Positions 11,486-21,679 of a stretch of DNA of 64,000 nt are shown piece after piece. Source of the stretch: Prorocentrum cordatum. Taxonomy: Eukaryota > Sar > Dinophyceae > Prorocentrales > Prorocentraceae. The notes beneath the pieces are model-generated. The model saw only the letters and a list, made by a program, of their open reading frames with translations, ran no database searches and had not been told where the DNA came from. The position numbers and the translations under genes were made by a program. How positions within the stretch are numbered: position 1 is the stretch's first letter; each line of letters starts with the position of its first letter. The stretch covers positions 62,501-126,500 of the forward strand of contig CAUYUJ010018902.1 of assembly GCA_963575745.1 (NCBI GenBank). The letters are read 5' to 3'.

Positions 11486-12299
11486 CTCTCCCTCCTCCTC
11501 CGCCTCGTCCTTCTCCCGCCCCCCTCACAAGGAGGATGTGCAAGGGGGCGGGAGGAAGGAGGAACAGGGGAGATATGCGGGGCCAAGCGGACACACGCCT
11601 GAACAAAAAAACACGACTGTCGGCATGCTTCGCGAGAGCTGCTGCTGCGAGATGGGCTGGCGGGGATACGCGAAGCGTAAAGAATTTAAATTTGTCGGTT
11701 TTCCTTCGCGTGTTTTGTCGCGGTCTAAGGGGCGCGCGCGTGCTCGGAGGGAGGGGGTCGGTAGAATGGCGCGACCCTCTTGAGTCAAAGTGTTTCTCGG
11801 AACGAGCCTCCGCGCAGCGCTGGCGCGCGTGAGAGGCGCGCTAACGGTTGGCGCGCCGCGACTTACCGCGAACGCGGCCCTCTCGGGCCGCGATAGAAAT
11901 GCGACTCTGGGTCGCCCACATCACGCCATTGCAATGCCTTCAGTCGAAGACGGAAGACATGTCACCGCACGCCTGGCTCGCTGCCGCGGAAGCTGGGGCG
12001 ACGGCCCCCGCCGCCCCAAGCGCCGCTGCTATCCCGTTGGGCACCGACGCAACCACCTTCTCAAGGGTCACAGTCGTCCTCAGGACATCTTTCGCGTTCC
12101 CCTTCTCAGGGCCGCTCAAATACCTGATTTTGTGGAATCTCGCCCTGTGGTTGGCGACGATCTCCGCTTTCTCACCGTCGTACTACGCCTTCTCCACGCG
12201 GGCCGTCGTCGCGACAACGGCGCCCACGGGCAGGGAGGTCGAGGCGTCCGTCGGGCCCACCTTTGGCGTCGCACACTGGCGACTCGCCTCAGCCCCAGC
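11486..12299. other. No gene recognised
   Basis: GC-rich. Plus-strand frames over 11,790-12,350 are the shadow of the minus-strand Ala-rich tail of the gene to the right or simply GC-driven. Confidence 0.4.
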
Positions 12300-13125
12300 A
12301 TCCGCCGTCGCGGCCGCCTACTGCGCCTGCGCAGGCGTCTCGGGGCTTGACTCGTCGCGAGGGGCCGGCCTCTTCAGGCCTCCGCCGACGGCGGCGCCCG
12401 TCGCGGTAGCCTTGGCGGCCGGCGGGCGGCCACAGGCGTCGCCCGCCGTGGCAGCCGCGGCCTCGTCGACGGCCGCCGTCGGCGCGGGGTCGCACTTGCC
12501 CTCTGGCTTGTCGCCGTTGGCCATGGCGACGGCGGCTGCGCCCGCCGCGGCCTCAGCGGCGGCCGCGATGCCGCCCGCCGCCGCCTGGTTGCCCTCTGCC
12601 GCCGCGTCAGCTGCCGTCGCGGCGGCTGCGCCGCGCCCTCTGCCGCCGCGTCAGCGGCCGTCGTGTCCTCCGCGGCGGCTGCGCCACCCGCCGAGGCCTC
12701 GCCCTCGGCCTCTGGCGCATCGGCCGCGGGCGTCGCAGCGGCGACGGCGCCCGCCGCGGCCAGCGGCGGCTGCGCGGCGTCCGCCGCGGAGAGGCCGACG
12801 GCCTCGGCCTCTGGAGCGCCTGCCGCGGTCTGCTGGCCCTGCTGTTCCTCGCGACTCCTTTTTTTCCCCTGCTTTTTCTTCTTCTGCTGGGCGCGAGCGT
12901 GTTCTTTATCTTGCTTCCATTGCGAAATCACAGCCTCCGCCGCTGCGATCCGCGGCACGGCCCCGTTCTGCTTCAGCTCCGTGGCCAAGAACTTCTTCGC
13001 GCTCTTCGGCGTCTTTGCGAACGAGTCCTTCCACGTGGGCGGAAAAGACGCCATCTCCGACGCGTCGCACGGCTCGGGAACGTTCCACGAAGAGATGCCG
13101 AACCACAGGGCTGCCCCCCCCCCCC
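12300..13125 (-). CDS. Probable exon: Lys/Arg-rich then Ala-rich protein end (block F)
   Basis: Minus-strand frame from about 13,115. A sensible globular stretch (WFGISSWNVPEPCDASEM, then PPTWKDSFAKTPKSAKKF and PRIAAAEAVISQWKQDKEHA) leads into a basic KKKKQGKKRSREEQ run that could be a nuclear signal, then a long Ala/Glu/Pro tail to the low-complexity end. It lies downstream of block E on the same strand, across a C-run and AC/ACGC repeat tract that looks like an intron. I recognise no domain. The Ala-rich half may be partly GC-triplet expansion, so the true stop is uncertain. Confidence 0.45.
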
Positions 13126-13259
13126 GCCCCCCCCCACCCCGCCCCGCCCCCGCCCCCGCCGCCGCGCCGCCGCCGCCGCCACCACCACCACCAAAAAAAA
13201 CAGCAGCACAAAAAAAGAAGAAGAAACAACGACGACAAATCTCCCAACACACACACACA

Positions 13260-13298
<39 letters not shown>

Positions 13299-13325
13299 GC
13301 GCACGCACGCACGCACGCACACACA

Positions 13326-13400
<75 letters not shown>
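13110..13400. repeat. C-run, ACGC and (AC)n microsatellites
   Basis: Poly-C interrupted by CG, then (ACGC)n, then about 24 AC dinucleotides. It separates two minus-strand coding blocks. Cys/Val and His/Thr/Ala/Arg frames here are artefacts. Confidence 0.95.
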
Positions 13401-13401
13401 A

Positions 13402-14478
13402 TCATGGGCGAGGGGGCAGGGGGGCCACGGCGAACCTCAAACTGCAGGCCGCCTGCAGCATCGCGTCGGCCCACTTCGGGAAATCCGAGGACACGCTCAA
13501 GACAGCCTGCGCGACGCCGATGAAGTCCCGGAGCTCCTCCTGCCCCACGTTCCCCAGCTCCCCGATTTTAGCCATGAGCACAGCGGCGCCCCTGAATGAG
13601 GGCCAAAGAGTTCCCGCAGGGATCGCGGCCCCGCCGCCGTAGACGCGCGCGTCAATGCGCAGCGCGCTACCTGGTGCCCACTCGGACACGACCGCCGCTG
13701 CCTCGGGCGCGCTGCGGATGTAGGACAAGCGCTCCGCCTCCGACTTGTCATCGTCCAAGATGGCGGTGGCCATGAATACCTCGCCCCGAAGCTTCGCTGG
13801 CAAATGCGGCAACTTCCCTAGCCCCACGAGAAGGCCGAAACATTTCGATCTGTTCTTCTCCGCCTTGGCCTTCATCAGCCGCTTCTCGGTCACCGCCGCC
13901 ACGCGGTTGGAAAACAAGGGGCTCGATTGAAACTCCGCGCGGCTCTCGAAGTCGGCGAACGACGTGTTCACGGGCTTCAGGTCGTCCGAGGTGGCGTCGG
14001 ATTTGGACAGCTCCAAGATCAACTTGTCCACGTTAGTCTCTTTGGCCCCGAACTTGCGCAGGCGGGCGTAGATCTCCGCGAAGTTCTTCAGCTCGTTGAA
14101 GCACCCGTGGGACAGGAGGATGCCCGAGAGCAACTTCAGGAATTTCTCCGACACAGCCACCCTGTGGGGCCCCTCTGGCATCGGACCCGCTGCCTCGGCG
14201 ACGGCTGTGGCCCACGCGCCAGCGTGGAAGTAGTCCAAAGGGTCGTCCGACCAAATGTGCTCGTCCTTGACAGCAGTCTCCAGTTTCGAGCGCAGGGTCA
14301 AGAAACCATCCTTGATGGGGCCCAGCTGACGCGGATGCGGCGCAGGCGTCGCGGACAGGCTCCACGTCGCTAGATGTTCGTGCGTCGGCGGGGTCTTCGC
14401 CAGCGGCGTCGGCGTCGACGGCGCGGTCGCCACCGACATCGGCCCCCTTGTCTTCGAAGGCCCTTGGGGGGCCGACAT
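13402..14478 (-). CDS. Unknown protein, block E2 (open 358 codons)
   Basis: Minus-strand open frame of well-mixed composition. It has helical segments (for example FLKLLSGILLSHGCFNELKN and FAEIYARLRKFGAKETNVDK), then RLMKAKAEKNRSKCFGLLVG and a Gly/Ala-rich end at WADAMLQAACSLRF. The reading frame of the preceding block (14,470-14,986) runs into it through a G-run near 14,465-14,472, so one frame change separates them; the first ATG at 14,478 is probably not the real start. The 3' end runs into microsatellite DNA, probably after a splice donor near the CSLRF codons. I recognise no domain. Confidence 0.6.
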   Translation of the reverse strand: MSAPQGPSKTRGPMSVATAPSTPTPLAKTPPTHEHLATWSLSATPAPHPRQLGPIKDGFLTLRSKLETAVKDEHIWSDDPLDYFHAGAWATAVAEAAGPMPEGPHRVAVSEKFLKLLSGILLSHGCFNELKNFAEIYARLRKFGAKETNVDKLILELSKSDATSDDLKPVNTSFADFESRAEFQSSPLFSNRVAAVTEKRLMKAKAEKNRSKCFGLLVGLGKLPHLPAKLRGEVFMATAILDDDKSEAERLSYIRSAPEAAAVVSEWAPGSALRIDARVYGGGAAIPAGTLWPSFRGAAVLMAKIGELGNVGQEELRDFIGVAQAVLSVSSDFPKWADAMLQAACSLRFAVAPLPPRP

Positions 14479-14986
14479 GTTTGAACTTTGCGTTCACGTT
14501 GAGGTAGACCTCGGGCGTCGTCGCGCGTTGGCCGAGGCCCTCGCGCGTGCGCTCGGTGTCGACAAGCCAGTTATTGCCCACGTTGATCTCATGCCCGCTG
14601 GCGTCCCTCATGGAGACGATGTCCTCGTTGGGAACCACGAGCTCCGACGCCGAAGCAGGGGGGCCACCTGGGAAGTTCGCGAATGGGACCAGCCAGTGTT
14701 CTTGCTTGTAGCGGACGCCTGCATCGACGCCCAAGCGCTGCTTCTTCCAAGCCTGCACGAAGGTCGACGCGTTAACCTTGGAGCAAGTCTGACGCAAGAG
14801 TTTGTAGCATTTGATATGGTTGCTGTCGTTCGGGTCGATGTCGGGGAACTGGGGGCTGCTTTTCTTCGTCGACCTCAAGTTGCGTGTCGCGTCTGAAGTG
14901 GAGACCAAACTCATAATGGAGTGGCGCGTGGAAGTCAGCGCTAGGTCGCTGAAACATGAGCCACCACGCTGTGTCAGCATTAGCAC
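14465..14986 (-). CDS. Unknown protein, block E1 (N-terminal side of E2)
   Basis: Minus-strand frame with natural composition: CYKLLRQTCSKVNASTFVQA, WKKQRLGVDAGVRYKQEHWL, then VVPNEDIVSMRDASGHEINV and EVYLNVNAKFKHVG. An ATG at about 14,914 (MSLVSTSDATRN) is a plausible start. Past the G-run at 14,465-14,472 this frame becomes Asp/Ala-rich noise, while the block E2 frame becomes sensible. E1 and E2 are therefore probably one protein interrupted by a 1-nt shift in a homopolymer: mutation, sequencing error, or a small intron. Function unknown. Confidence 0.5.
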
Positions 14987-15099
14987 CAGACGGCGGGGGG
15001 GGGCACCCTGCTTTGCTACAGCTCACGTTCCAAAGGTGCCGAAGAAAATGCCAAAGCATGGCCGCAACGGCCACAGCCATACGACCCCCAGATGGCTGG

Positions 15100-15700
15100 G
15101 AAACAACTTCAAAATGACGACCCTGTCGTAACGGTCCCAAAGGGTGGGCCAACCCTTTCGTAACGGACCTGTCGAAACGGCCTTGTCTAAAACGGCCCCG
15201 AAACTGGCTCAACCGCATATCGGGGGAGCCTCGCAGCCAGCTCATGTGCTCAAGATGGCGCGAACAAGGCCAACGTATGACCACAACGAATACCACACTA
15301 TGACCATGAGATAGCCGCAGTAAGACTCGAATATCACGACCCTGTCGTAAAGCTTTTATGTCCGCGATGGCACGAATAAGGCCCCAAGGTGATCACACCG
15401 GCCAACACAAGATGACACCAAGGTGGCTACAATACGACTTCAACATGACAGCCCTGTCGTAACAGTGTAGGGGAGGCGGGTATGAAAAAAAAACAAAAAT
15501 CTGTCGCAACGCACGTCCTCTCATAACGGACCTGTCGTAACGGACCAAGATCGCCACAAGACGACTTCAATGCGACACCCGCTGTCGTGACGGTATCAGG
15601 GGAGGCAGTGACCCCCCCCAAAGGGAAAGGAAAGAAAAAACAACAAACTTGTCGTAACGGCCTTGTCTAAAGGGCCCAAGGGGCCTCGAGGTTGGCTCGA
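15100..15700. repeat. Degenerate array with TGTCGTAACGG boxes
   Basis: CTGTCGTAACGG and variants occur at least eight times. Two longer units align. One begins near 15,430 (TACGACTTCAACATGACAG...), the other near 15,553 (AAGACGACTTCAATGCGACA...). Both continue through CTGTCGT, GGGGAGGCG/A, an A-rich tract and a second TGTCG(C/T)AACG. The A-tract plus TGTCGYAACG motif reappears at 17,355, 17,448, 19,225 and 24,355. Confidence 0.75.
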
Positions 15701-15839
15701 CAGCAGTCTGGCATGGATTCCCCCTCCGAGCAGCCAAGATGGTGAAAATGGCCAGGCTCCTGACAAACGCGTCGCCGCATAGACGGTTCCAAGAGGCAAG
15801 GAGCGGCGGTGGGTCGCGGACATGCTGTATCGGGCTCGA

Positions 15840-16925
15840 TGGCAGTGCCCCACGGCGATTGCGACGACGACGGCGGCGGCGAAGACCAAGATTACCACGA
15901 CGACTGCCACGATTACGACGAGCACGACGACCACGACGACTACAGCGGCTAGAACGACTACGACGACTACGACGACGGTCGCGACTGCGACGACTACGAC
16001 GACGGTCGCGACTGCGACGACTACGACGACGAGACGACTACTACGACCACGAGGCCGACGACGACGACTACGAACATGACGACCATGACGACGACTACGA
16101 CAACTGCGACTACAGCTACGACGATTACCACGACTACGACGACTACAGTGACAACAGCGGCTACTACTACGACGACTACGACGACGACGGTCGCGACCAC
16201 GACGAATAAGACGACCACGACGATCACGATTACAACGAGGACGACGACGACGACTACGAACATGACGACGGATACGACGACTACGACAAGTGCGGCTACA
16301 CCAACGACGATCACCAAGACCACTACGACTACAGCGGCTAGAACGACTACGACCGACCAGGACGTCGACGGTCACGACTGCGACGATTACGACGACCACG
16401 ACTACGAACACGCTCGCGACTGCGACGAGGCCCGACGACGACGACTACGAGCATGACGACCATGACGACGACTACGACAACTGCGACTACAGCTACGACG
16501 ATTACCGCGACCACGACGACTACAGTGACAACAGCGGCTACCGCGACTACGACGACTACGACCACGACGGTCACGACCACGACGATTAAGACGACCACGG
16601 CGATCACAACTACAACGAGGACGACGACGACGACGACTACGAACATGACGACGACTACGACGACTACGACAAGTGCGGCTACACCAACGACGATCACCAA
16701 GACTACTACGACTACAGCGGCTAGAACGACTACGACCGACCAGGACGTCGACGGTCACGACTGCGACGATTACGACGACCACGACTACGAACACGCTCGC
16801 GACTGCGACGAGGCCCGACGACGCCTGCGACGACAACGACGTCGACGGTCACGACGTTGACGACGATTACGACCACGACCACGACGATTAGCGCGACGAC
16901 CGCGACGACGACGAGTACGACGACT
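15840..16925. repeat. (CGA)n triplet tract with about 377-bp higher-order repeat
   Basis: CGA/ACG/CTA triplets throughout. The segment starting at 16,076 recurs almost exactly from 16,453 (offset 377), and the distinctive GACCGACCAGGACGTCGACG patch recurs at about 380 bp. Ordinary triplet slippage was therefore overlaid by segmental duplication. Thr-, Asp- and Val-rich frames are artefacts. Confidence 0.9.
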
Positions 16926-16929
16926 ACGA

Positions 16930-17130
16930 CGACGGCCGCGATCTAGACCCTGCCGGGCCTCCAAGCGGCCTCGCGCTGGGCCGCCGGTCCGCCGCCGCCG
17001 CCCTCGTCGTCGTTGTCGCCGGAGTCGTTTTCGTGGTCGTCGTCGTGTTCGACGTTGTCGTCACGGTCGCTGGCATCGTCGCCGTCGATGTCGTCACCGA
17101 CGTCGTCGCCGTCGTCGCCGTCGCCGTCGG
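16930..17130. repeat. TCG/GTCGCC-rich low-complexity DNA
   Basis: Imperfect GTCGTC and GTCGCC triplets; continues the compositional bias of the CGA tract. Confidence 0.6.
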
Positions 17131-17134
17131 AGCG

Positions 17135-17325
17135 GCACGGAGCAGCGCGGAGGACCAGTTCGGAGCAGCACGGAGCAGTACGGAGCAGCACGGATGACCA
17201 CTTCGGAGCAGTACGGAAACCAATTCGGGGCAGTACGGAGCAGTGCGGAACAATACGGAGCAGCACGGAGCAGCACGGAGCTCCACGCTGCTCCGTACTG
17301 TTCCGCACTGCTCCGTGGTGCCCTA
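17135..17325. repeat. CGGAGCAG tandem repeat, palindromic arrangement
   Basis: GTACGGAGCAG and CACGGAGCAG units run rightward to about 17,280, then switch to the complementary CTGCTCCGTA orientation, forming a large foldback. The same unit occurs at 8,370-8,430 and 25,990-26,030. Confidence 0.75.
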
Positions 17326-17485
17326 CGTTGCCGCCTGTTCCGCCCATACGCCACCCGGAAAAAAACAATAGTTGTCGCAACGCCCTTCCCGCGTCGCGCT
17401 GCCCTAACTTGCCGCCTGCTCCGCCCATGCGCCACCCGGAAAAAAAACAAAATAGTTGTCGCAACACCCTTCCCGCGCCCCGATG
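17315..17485. repeat. Two-copy tandem repeat, about 83-95 bp
   Basis: TTGCCGCCTG(T/C)TCCGCCCAT...CACCCGG, an A-run, then ATAGTTGTCGCAACRCCCTT occurs twice in a row (17,329 on and 17,418 on). The end of each copy carries the A-tract plus TTGTCGCAAC box also seen at 15.5, 19.2 and 24.4 kb. Confidence 0.85.
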
Positions 17486-17499
17486 AGTGCAGTTGCAGA

Positions 17500-17665
17500 G
17501 GCGGCGATGGTGATGATGATGGCGGTGGCGACGACGCTGGCTCACGATGGTGATGATGCGAATGACGATGATGACGATGATGATGATGCTGATGGTGATT
17601 GTTATGATGATGATAGTTGTTGTGATGGTGCGATGGCGGTGATGATGACAACGATGATGACAATT
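17500..17665. repeat. (GAT)n tract
   Basis: GATGATG triplets with interruptions. Confidence 0.85.
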
Positions 17666-17778
17666 TGCTGAATGTCGCGCCGGCTCGCCGACCTCTCCGC
17701 CGATCTCCCCGACTCGAGCGCACATCGGCTTCCGCCCGTTCCCGCTCTTCCTGGGGCGCGGCGCTAATGCGCGCCCGT

Positions 17779-18813
17779 CTATGCCAGAACGGTGGTAATG
17801 CAACGCCGCGCAGAGGGGGCCAACCAGGAACAAACGCGCCCCTCGCGCATCGCCATGGCGTAGGAACGCAGCTTCGGATTCTCCGCGCGCGTCTCGCGCG
17901 AACTCCGCCGAGCTTGCGCCCCGCAGATCGCCAGCGTGAGCACGCCCCCCTCCAGCAATGGGCTGACGCCATTGGCCGGGCAAGGGGCCCCGAATATAGT
18001 CACGCGGGTTCCATGTGAAGCCGTCGGTGCTTCGAGGCCTACGTCAACCAAAATGGCGCCCCATTCGCTCTTGCTGAAATCGAACTTCCGGATGCCCCGG
18101 CCGCGCTTGAGCCCTGGGGCCTCCAACCAGCGCTGCTCCAAAGCCGCTGGTGGCGGCCGCGGGCGCTCGTAAACCAAGCCCGCGGACCCCATGGCTACGT
18201 GCGACGTGGGCCCGCCCAGCGACGGGCCGAGGTCGTTCACGTGGTCGTCCACGGACCTGTGGAACAGCACCCCGCAGCGGATCTGATGCCGCGGGGTGCC
18301 CGGAACCCGAAGGTAAATCTTGTCGAAACGCAGGCGTCGGGCCTCGCAGGAGGCCCGATGCTCCTGCAATAGGCCAGTGAAGCGCTCCTCCAAATCGGCG
18401 GGGGGCCGCCGGTACTCCAGGGTGACGAATTTCCCAGGCTGCTCTCGCGTGTCGTCTTTGCCCAACAGCATGGCGTCGTAAACGCGGGCGGCCACCTGCG
18501 CCGACCCCACCAGGGGGGTGGCCCGCGCAGGCACCAACATTGGCATCATAATGCCGCACTGGCTGTCGGGCGCGCGCCCAGGGAAGCGTATGGCCCCAGA
18601 GTCCTGGCCCACCAAACCGTCGCACCACTCCCACAGCTCCCCGTCGTCGCCCCCATATGATAAAACAGGGGCAAACTTCTGCGGCACTTCGCTGGCGAGC
18701 CCGCAGTCCGCAATGAAGGAGTCGAGCGAGGCAAGATCGCCGGACCCCCACATACGCTGGGACCGGAACCTCTCCATCAAAAGAACCAGCGCCGCAACGC
18801 CCCGCGAGGCCAT
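17779..18813 (-). CDS. Unknown protein, block D (about 345 codons)
   Basis: Long minus-strand frame of natural composition beginning at MASRGVAALVLLMERFRSQR and ending in an Arg-rich tail. Recognisable stretches: QKFAPVLSYGGDDGELWEWC, ATPLVGSAQVAARVYDAMLL, RRLRFDKIYLRVPG (beta-like) and FDFSKSEWGAILVDVGL. No signal peptide and no clear catalytic motif. I believe proteins of this kind occur in many copies in dinoflagellate genomes, but I cannot name a family. The frame is open further upstream (to 18,969) but loses quality there. Confidence 0.6.
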   Translation of the reverse strand: MASRGVAALVLLMERFRSQRMWGSGDLASLDSFIADCGLASEVPQKFAPVLSYGGDDGELWEWCDGLVGQDSGAIRFPGRAPDSQCGIMMPMLVPARATPLVGSAQVAARVYDAMLLGKDDTREQPGKFVTLEYRRPPADLEERFTGLLQEHRASCEARRLRFDKIYLRVPGTPRHQIRCGVLFHRSVDDHVNDLGPSLGGPTSHVAMGSAGLVYERPRPPPAALEQRWLEAPGLKRGRGIRKFDFSKSEWGAILVDVGLEAPTASHGTRVTIFGAPCPANGVSPLLEGGVLTLAICGAQARRSSRETRAENPKLRSYAMAMREGRVCSWLAPSARRCITTVLA

Positions 18814-18869
18814 CGCCGCCTTGCGGCGACGAGCCGAAGACAGCAGGAGAAGGAGTGAATTTCGTGAAC

Positions 18870-19125
18870 AAAAAGCCTTTGCTGAGAAAACCCCAACCTT
18901 CCGAGAAGAGCCCGAAGGCTCCCAAGGAACGCCCCGCCTTCCGAGAAACTCCCCCCATCTCCGTGCCACCCACGGCGCGCCGCCGAGCCTTCATGGCCGC
19001 GTTCTGCCTCTCACGGTACGCCGTCTGGCGCCCGCGGACCGCCTCTCGGGCTGCGGCGAAGCATTGCTCGCGGGCCGCAACGTCCACGTCTGGAGCCTCG
19101 GACTCGGACCCACGCGCGTTTGAGG
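18870..19125 (-). CDS. Probable short exon between blocks C and D
   Basis: Minus-strand stretch reading SESEAPDVDVAAREQCFAAA, then REAVRGRQTAYRERQNAAMK and ARRRAVGG: a charged helical segment of natural composition. It is bounded upstream by the GGA-tract region and downstream by a frame change before block D. Exact splice points are not resolvable by eye. Confidence 0.35.
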
Positions 19126-19359
19126 CTAGGGCCAAAGCGGCTGCAGAGGAGGCAGGTCGAAGGAAAGGGCGTGGCGGGGAGGGGGGTTGCACAACTGCTG
19201 CGGCGAACAAACGCAGCAATAATAAAAATAACTGCTGTCGCAACGCCCCCCCGCTCGCGGGGCGTAACAACCAGAGGTTGCGCAGATGCACGGCGCGGGG
19301 GAGAACCACGTCGTCGCGGGAGGCTCGCGGCTCAGCCGAAACGACACGGCGAAGGACAA

Positions 19360-19455
19360 AGGAGGAGGAGGAGGAGGAGGAGGAGGAGGAGGAGGAGGAG
19401 GAGGAGGAGGAGGAGGAGGAGGAGGAGGAGGAGGAGGAGGAGGGGGGGGGGGATG
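19360..19455. repeat. (GGA)n microsatellite
   Basis: About 85 bp of pure GGA triplets plus a G-run. It splits the minus-strand coding blocks, giving the poly-Ser stretch seen if read through; more likely intronic. Confidence 0.95.
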
Positions 19456-19534
19456 GGGGAAGGGGGAGTGGGATGAGGAGGGGGACGAAGAGGAGAAGGA
19501 TGACTGCGATGACGATGGCGATGACGGCGCCGAT

Positions 19535-20431
19535 GTTTTGGTGAGGCTGCGGCGTCGGTGGCGCCTGCGGCGAAGCGCACAGGCGGTCCGCTAGGTCAGG
19601 GGCCCACTTGCGGAACTCCTTGGACGCCGCTGGATGGCCCAACGACCTGTCGTCCGCCCGCAAAGCACGCACGTCACGCTCCAAACGCGCGTGCTCGGCG
19701 GCCAGGTCCCGCGCGCGAATCTCCGCCCCCGAGATGAACGGCGACGCGGCGCACCGCTGCCAAGCCCAGGCCCTCAGGATGAGGAACGTCCGCGCTGGGT
19801 CCGCGTGCGTCTCCCCGAAACGTCGAAGCGCGCGGGTCTTGGACATGTCAGAGACCCCTAAGGCGGCGGGCTTGCAGAAAGCCCCCCTGCAGATCATCTT
19901 GCAATCCTTGTTGGCTGTGTGCCGACTGTCCTCGATGAAATAATACGCGGCCTCCCAACGCCCTCGCCGCTTCGCTCTCTTCGCCGCAACTGCAAGCACC
20001 ACCCTCCGACGAAGGCCAGAATCGGAAGAATCGCTAGCCCCGTCGGGGCTGGGCGAAGAGAAAGAAGACGAAGAGGACGACGTCGATGACTCGGAGGAGG
20101 GCTCAACCGCGGAGTCCGCGGACACGTGGGATTCGAGGTCGCTATCCTCCTGGAGTCCGTTGACCTTCTCCCACTCGTCGTCACTGTCCTCCTCGTCGCT
20201 GCCCGCGCCTGACACATCCTCGCCGGCGCTCTCGGCCCTCCGACGCGCAGGCCGCGGATGCGGTTCAAGAAGCTCCTGCGGGTCGGCGGCCGACCACAGA
20301 GATATCGCCCTGGAGTCCGCGGCGGCGCCGACCGCAACGGCGTATACTCGGGCCCCCCCAGGGAAAGAGTCCTCCAATCTCCGAGAGAGCGTGATCCACC
20401 GCCGCTTTACTGTGGAAAATTGCCAACTTTT
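19535..20431 (-). CDS. Unknown protein, block C (acidic linker plus conserved-looking core)
   Basis: Minus-strand frame starting at about KSWQFSTVKRRWITLSRRLE. An acidic Ser/Asp/Glu linker (GSDEEDSDDEWEKVNGLQED, then a Ser run) follows. Next comes a compact core: YYFIEDSRHTANKDCKMICR, GAFCKPAALGVSDMSKTRAL, RRFGETHADPARTFLILRAW. The block closes with a coiled-coil-like segment (RDLAAEHARLERDVRALRAD) and KEFRKWAPDLADRL. The longer open frame continuing through the GGA tract is not credible protein. Cysteines in the core could bind metal but spacing is irregular. Family unnamed. Confidence 0.6.
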
Positions 20432-20439
20432 TCCTCCGG

Positions 20440-20700
20440 AACCCGGGGGTCGCCCCCCCCCCCTCCGAAAATCCCCCCCCCCTCTGCTGGAACCCTCCCC
20501 CCCTCTCCCCCCCCCCCCCTCCTCCCCGAAAAACCCCCCCCTCCCCTGACCCACGCTCCCCCCCTCCCCCCCCCCCTCCCCTGCTCGAACCGGGGGGGGG
20601 TCACTAACCGTTCGAACCCTTCCCCCCCCCCTACCCTCCGGATCCGGAAAACTGGAGGGGGCCACTACCGGTTCGCACCCCCCCTTCCCCTTTCCCCCCC
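20440..20700. repeat. C-rich DNA with inverted TTCGAACCGG repeat, left arm
   Basis: Poly-C/poly-G stretches carrying GTCACTAACCGTTCGAACC and GCCACTACCGGTTCGCACC, the reverse complements of units at 21,355-21,545. The two arms flank the CCACTGTCC minisatellite. Confidence 0.7.
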
Positions 20701-20759
20701 CCCCCTACTCACCGCCAGCAAACGACTCCCGGTCCCCACCACCGTCCGCATCACATCCC

Positions 20760-21345
20760 CCACTGGTGTTCCCAGCGCCACTGTCCTCACCACCGCTGTC
20801 CCCACTGGTTCCACCACCGCCCCTACTGTCCCTACAGTGGCCCCCCCACCACTGTCGCACTGTCCCCGCTGTCCCCAGAACTGTTCCCACTACGGTTCCA
20901 CTCTCCCCACTGTCTCCACGGCCCCAACCACTGCCCGACTATCCCCACTGTCCCCGCTGTCCCACTGACTCCTCCGCTGTCCCACTGAGCTGTCCCACTG
21001 TTCCCACCACTGTCCCCACTGTCCCCACCACTGTCCCCACTGTACCTCTGTCCCATTGTCCCACCGCCGTCCTCGCCACCGCCTTCACCACTGTCCCCAC
21101 CACCATTGTACCCTCCACTGTCCCACTGTTTCCACCTCATTCCCATTGTCCCCACACCACTGTCCCCACCACCACCGTCACCACCACTGTCCACTGTCCC
21201 CCCCTGTTCCCACCATTGTCCCCACCACTGTCCCCACCACTACCGTCCCCACCACTGTCCCACTGTCCCACTGTCCCCACCACTGTCCCGCTATCCCCTC
21301 ACCACTGTCCCCACCAACACCGTCCCCACCACTGTCCGCACCCCC
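20760..21345. repeat. CCACTGTCCC minisatellite
   Basis: About 580 bp of CCCCACCACTGTCCCCACTG-like units, short period. Pro/Thr/Ser-rich frames are artefacts. Confidence 0.9.
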
Positions 21346-21560
21346 ACCTCGGTTTTCGAGGGGGGGGTTCGAACCGGTAGTGACCCCCCCCGGTTTTCGA
21401 CCGGAGGGGGGGGGGGGAGGGGTTCGAACCGGTAGTGACCCCCCCCCCCCTTTTCATGATGAGCGGGGGGGGGGGAGTTCGAACCGGTAGTGACCCCCCC
21501 CTTTTCCGGATGGAGGGGGGGGGGGGGTGGGGTTCGAACCGGTGACCCCCCCCGGTTTTC
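21345..21560. repeat. Tandem GGTTCGAACCGGTAGTGACC units, right arm
   Basis: Four units of GGTTCGAACCGGTAGTGACC (the last truncated to GGTTCGAACCGGTGACC), about 60 bp apart and separated by C- and G-runs with GGTTTTC. Inverted relative to 20,580-20,690. Confidence 0.85.
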
Positions 21561-21679
21561 CGCCAGCAGCGGTAGAACACGCTCTTTCCAATCTCCGAAG
21601 CGAGAGAACGGAGGGGCACCAATCCGCTGGCATGCGGTGGAACAAAGGCTTTCCGACCCCCGCGCCCCCCCCCCCCCCC

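Noticed and set aside
12906-13398. Cys/Val- and His/Thr-rich frames around 13.3 kb
   Set aside because: AC and ACGC microsatellite translated in several frames.
18044-20665. Single 873-codon minus-strand gene
   Set aside because: The frame is kept open by poly-Ser (GGA tract) and Gly/Arg-rich GC runs. Only 19,535-20,431 and a short part near 19 kb read as plausible protein, and the last third is out of frame with block D.
21345-21560. GGTTCGAACC as a tRNA B box, suggesting tRNA genes
   Set aside because: The surrounding sequence is C- and G-runs with no acceptor or anticodon stems.
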